A stretch of DNA of 6,586 nucleotides, taken from assembly GCA_023246565.1 (NCBI GenBank), contig JAHFIE010000051.1:1-6586 (forward strand), written 5' to 3'. The position numbers and the translations under genes were made by a program. The notes beneath the pieces were generated by a model that saw only the letters and a program-made list of their open reading frames with translations, was not told where the DNA came from and did not search any database. Of this stretch, positions 4,902 to 6,586 are shown one piece after another. The number at the start of each line of letters is the position of its first letter. Within the stretch, counting starts at the first letter, position 1. Origin of the DNA: Candidatus Magasanikiibacteriota bacterium. GTDB taxonomy: Bacteria; Patescibacteriota; Patescibacteriia; Magasanikbacterales; UBA922.

Positions 4902-6586
4902 ATGCTAGCACGAATCATTCCCTTGGTTCGACTTCCCAAAGATTTGGTTGATTTTTCTTATACTATCCCAGAAAATTACTTCTCAGCATCTGATACTACT
5001 CTTGAACAAAAAAAATGTTCATCACTTTTGGTAGGACACATTGTTCAAATACCATTTCGTAATAAAAAAATTCTTGGTTTAGTACGGGCGATAGAAGATA
5101 CTAATTCTGTTGGTCTGAAACCAATTATTCAACTTGTCAATCCTACACCTTTTTTAGGTTCAAGTTATATTACGTTTCTTACTGAGCTTGCTCACTTGTA
5201 TGGCGTCTCTGTCAGTGTGATGGCAAAAATTGCATTGCCACCTTTGCAAATTACTAAATATAAAAAAACCAAACTTTCTGAATGGATTGAACATCAAAAA
5301 AAACCAGAAAAAGCAGAGTATTATTATTATAAAAATACTGCCGAGCATCAGGATGCTTTTGTCCATTATAATCATGAAGCATTGGCAATTATTGTTCCGG
5401 AAATTACAAAATTACAAGAAGTATTGTCACTATTACCTCAGAATCGCGCTGCATCAGCAGTTCTTTGGCATAGTGAATTGTCAATAAAAGAACAGCAGGA
5501 AGTATGGCATAAAATTCGTAATCATGAAGTACGCACATTAATCGGAACTCGCGGCGCTGTTTTTTTACCTCTTACCCAAAGTTTTGATCGAATTGTCATT
5601 GATTATGAACAATCATCAAACCATAAACATTGGGATCAAAGCCCTCGTTTCATGACCAAGGATATTGGTAAATTACTCCATCGAAATTTCGGTCTATCCT
5701 ATACTGAAATGAGTTATAGCCCCAGTACAGCCAGTTATTTTTATGTTCATAAAAAAAATTATGAGATAGAAAATAAAGATGGGCTTACCTTCCCGACTAT
5801 AAAAACATTGGATGAATATGGCAAACCATTACCCATCATCATAAACAATGAGGGATCGGGTAAACAATTTTCTGAACCGATTATTCGAAAGATTGAGACA
5901 TGCATTGCATCAGAGGAAGATGGCGATATTGTATTTCTCGTCAATCAAAAAGGCTATGCTTCTGCTGTTATTTGTCGAGATTGTGGGGAACGAACACTCT
6001 GTCCCCGTTGCGCATTACCCTTAGTTTACCATGCTCGAGAAAATGATTTGAAATGCCACTATTGCGGTCACAGTGAAGCGACGCGCAGCCATTGCGCAGA
6101 ATGCCGATCGCCGTTTATTCGTTTGGGTGGATCAGGCATTGAATCAATAGCGGCAAATATTGAGGACAGTATTCAGAAAAATAATGACTGGAAGATAGTA
6201 CTGGTTGATGCTGGATCTGCGCTTGAAAATAATCAAGAAAAACGAATCATTATTGGAACGGATGCTGCACTAAAAATTATCCGATGGGAAAAATTACGTT
6301 GCATTGTATTCGTTGACTTTGATCGACGTTTTGCTATGCCCGAACTTATGGCTCAAGAAGATCTTTGGCATCTTATTCATGAAATTCAATTTTATAAACC
6401 AAAAACCACACCATTCTATATCCAAACACGCAAACCTGAGCACGGCCTTTTGCGGTCACTGACTGAACCTGATCGTTGGTATCGTCTTGAGTTAAACCAT
6501 CGTCAAGCATTACAATTCCCTCCGTATAGTTATGTTGTACGCTATCTGGCTCCGGGAAACACTGCTGATGCTGCTCGAGTGAAAAC
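4902..6586 (+). CDS. priA: PriA-like primosomal protein N' with degenerate helicase motifs (runs off the right edge)
   Basis: 561 codons are open from the ATG at 4902, one base after the previous stop. PriA reloads the replicative helicase at stalled forks. The N-terminal 3'-DNA-binding domain is recognisable (VGHIVQIPFRNKKILGLV, 44-61; a LKPI...P.L segment follows). Later come the VPEI block (165-168), IGTRGAVFLPL (214-224), and a complete zinc domain with four CxxC pairs (Cys358/361, 367/370, 385/388, 398/401), as in true PriA. The ATPase core is eroded. No GxTGSGKT Walker A precedes VPEI (YYYYKNTAEHQDAF stands there, 140-153). DEEH is DYEQ (234-237), GSATPS is SYSPST (271-276), GTQM.AKG is GTDAALK (452-458), and no GRAGR follows. 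It is probably a non-catalytic DNA-binding or scaffold form. The symbol reflects homology only. The C-terminus is missing from the window. Confidence 0.85.
   Translation, partial: MLARIIPLVRLPKDLVDFSYTIPENYFSASDTTLEQKKCSSLLVGHIVQIPFRNKKILGLVRAIEDTNSVGLKPIIQLVNPTPFLGSSYITFLTELAHLYGVSVSVMAKIALPPLQITKYKKTKLSEWIEHQKKPEKAEYYYYKNTAEHQDAFVHYNHEALAIIVPEITKLQEVLSLLPQNRAASAVLWHSELSIKEQQEVWHKIRNHEVRTLIGTRGAVFLPLTQSFDRIVIDYEQSSNHKHWDQSPRFMTKDIGKLLHRNFGLSYTEMSYSPSTASYFYVHKKNYEIENKDGLTFPTIKTLDEYGKPLPIIINNEGSGKQFSEPIIRKIETCIASEEDGDIVFLVNQKGYASAVICRDCGERTLCPRCALPLVYHARENDLKCHYCGHSEATRSHCAECRSPFIRLGGSGIESIAANIEDSIQKNNDWKIVLVDAGSALENNQEKRIIIGTDAALKIIRWEKLRCIVFVDFDRRFAMPELMAQEDLWHLIHEIQFYKPKTTPFYIQTRKPEHGLLRSLTEPDRWYRLELNHRQALQFPPYSYVVRYLAPGNTADAARVK

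Overview
The window looks like chromosome from a small-genome bacterium of the Candidate Phyla Radiation (Patescibacteria). This is inferred from four things. The composition is AT-rich with compact gene spacing. The large surface enzyme has a muramidase-like N-terminal domain of a kind I associate with that group. The PriA-like protein is strongly diverged. None of the gene starts has a convincing Shine-Dalgarno sequence. All visible stops are TAA or TAG, and no in-frame TGA is read as sense.

Layout, left to right. Bases 1-209 (minus strand) hold the N-terminus of methionyl-tRNA synthetase (metG), which runs off the left edge. Bases 210-686 hold no recognised protein gene. This stretch is more GC-rich than its surroundings (about 47% by hand count over 241-660) and is full of inverted repeats. 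The longest repeat (409-434 with 479-504) keeps pairing through G-U wobbles only if the RNA is read from the plus strand. I therefore read the stretch as one or two undescribed plus-strand structured RNAs, antisense in direction to rsmI and metG. Bases 687-1382 (minus) encode RsmI, the 16S rRNA C1402 ribose methyltransferase, without the C-terminal extension of the E. coli enzyme.

A divergent promoter region (1389-1466) separates rsmI from a plus-strand cluster of three tightly packed genes. Both promoters lie so close to the start codons that the mRNAs are probably leaderless or nearly so. The first gene (1475-4102) encodes an exported cell-wall enzyme joining a muramidase-like domain, four beta-rich repeats, a peptidoglycan-binding domain and a D,D-carboxypeptidase with all its catalytic motifs. 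The second (4112-4900) is a stand-alone LigB-type extradiol dioxygenase-family protein. The third (4902 to the right edge) is a PriA-like protein. It keeps the DNA-binding N-terminus and all eight zinc cysteines but has lost the helicase ATPase motifs.

The genes mix translation (metG, rsmI), wall remodelling and DNA replication restart. The tight packing of the last three suggests one transcript, but I see no shared pathway. The most novel candidates are the structured intergenic region and the apparently ATPase-dead PriA homologue.
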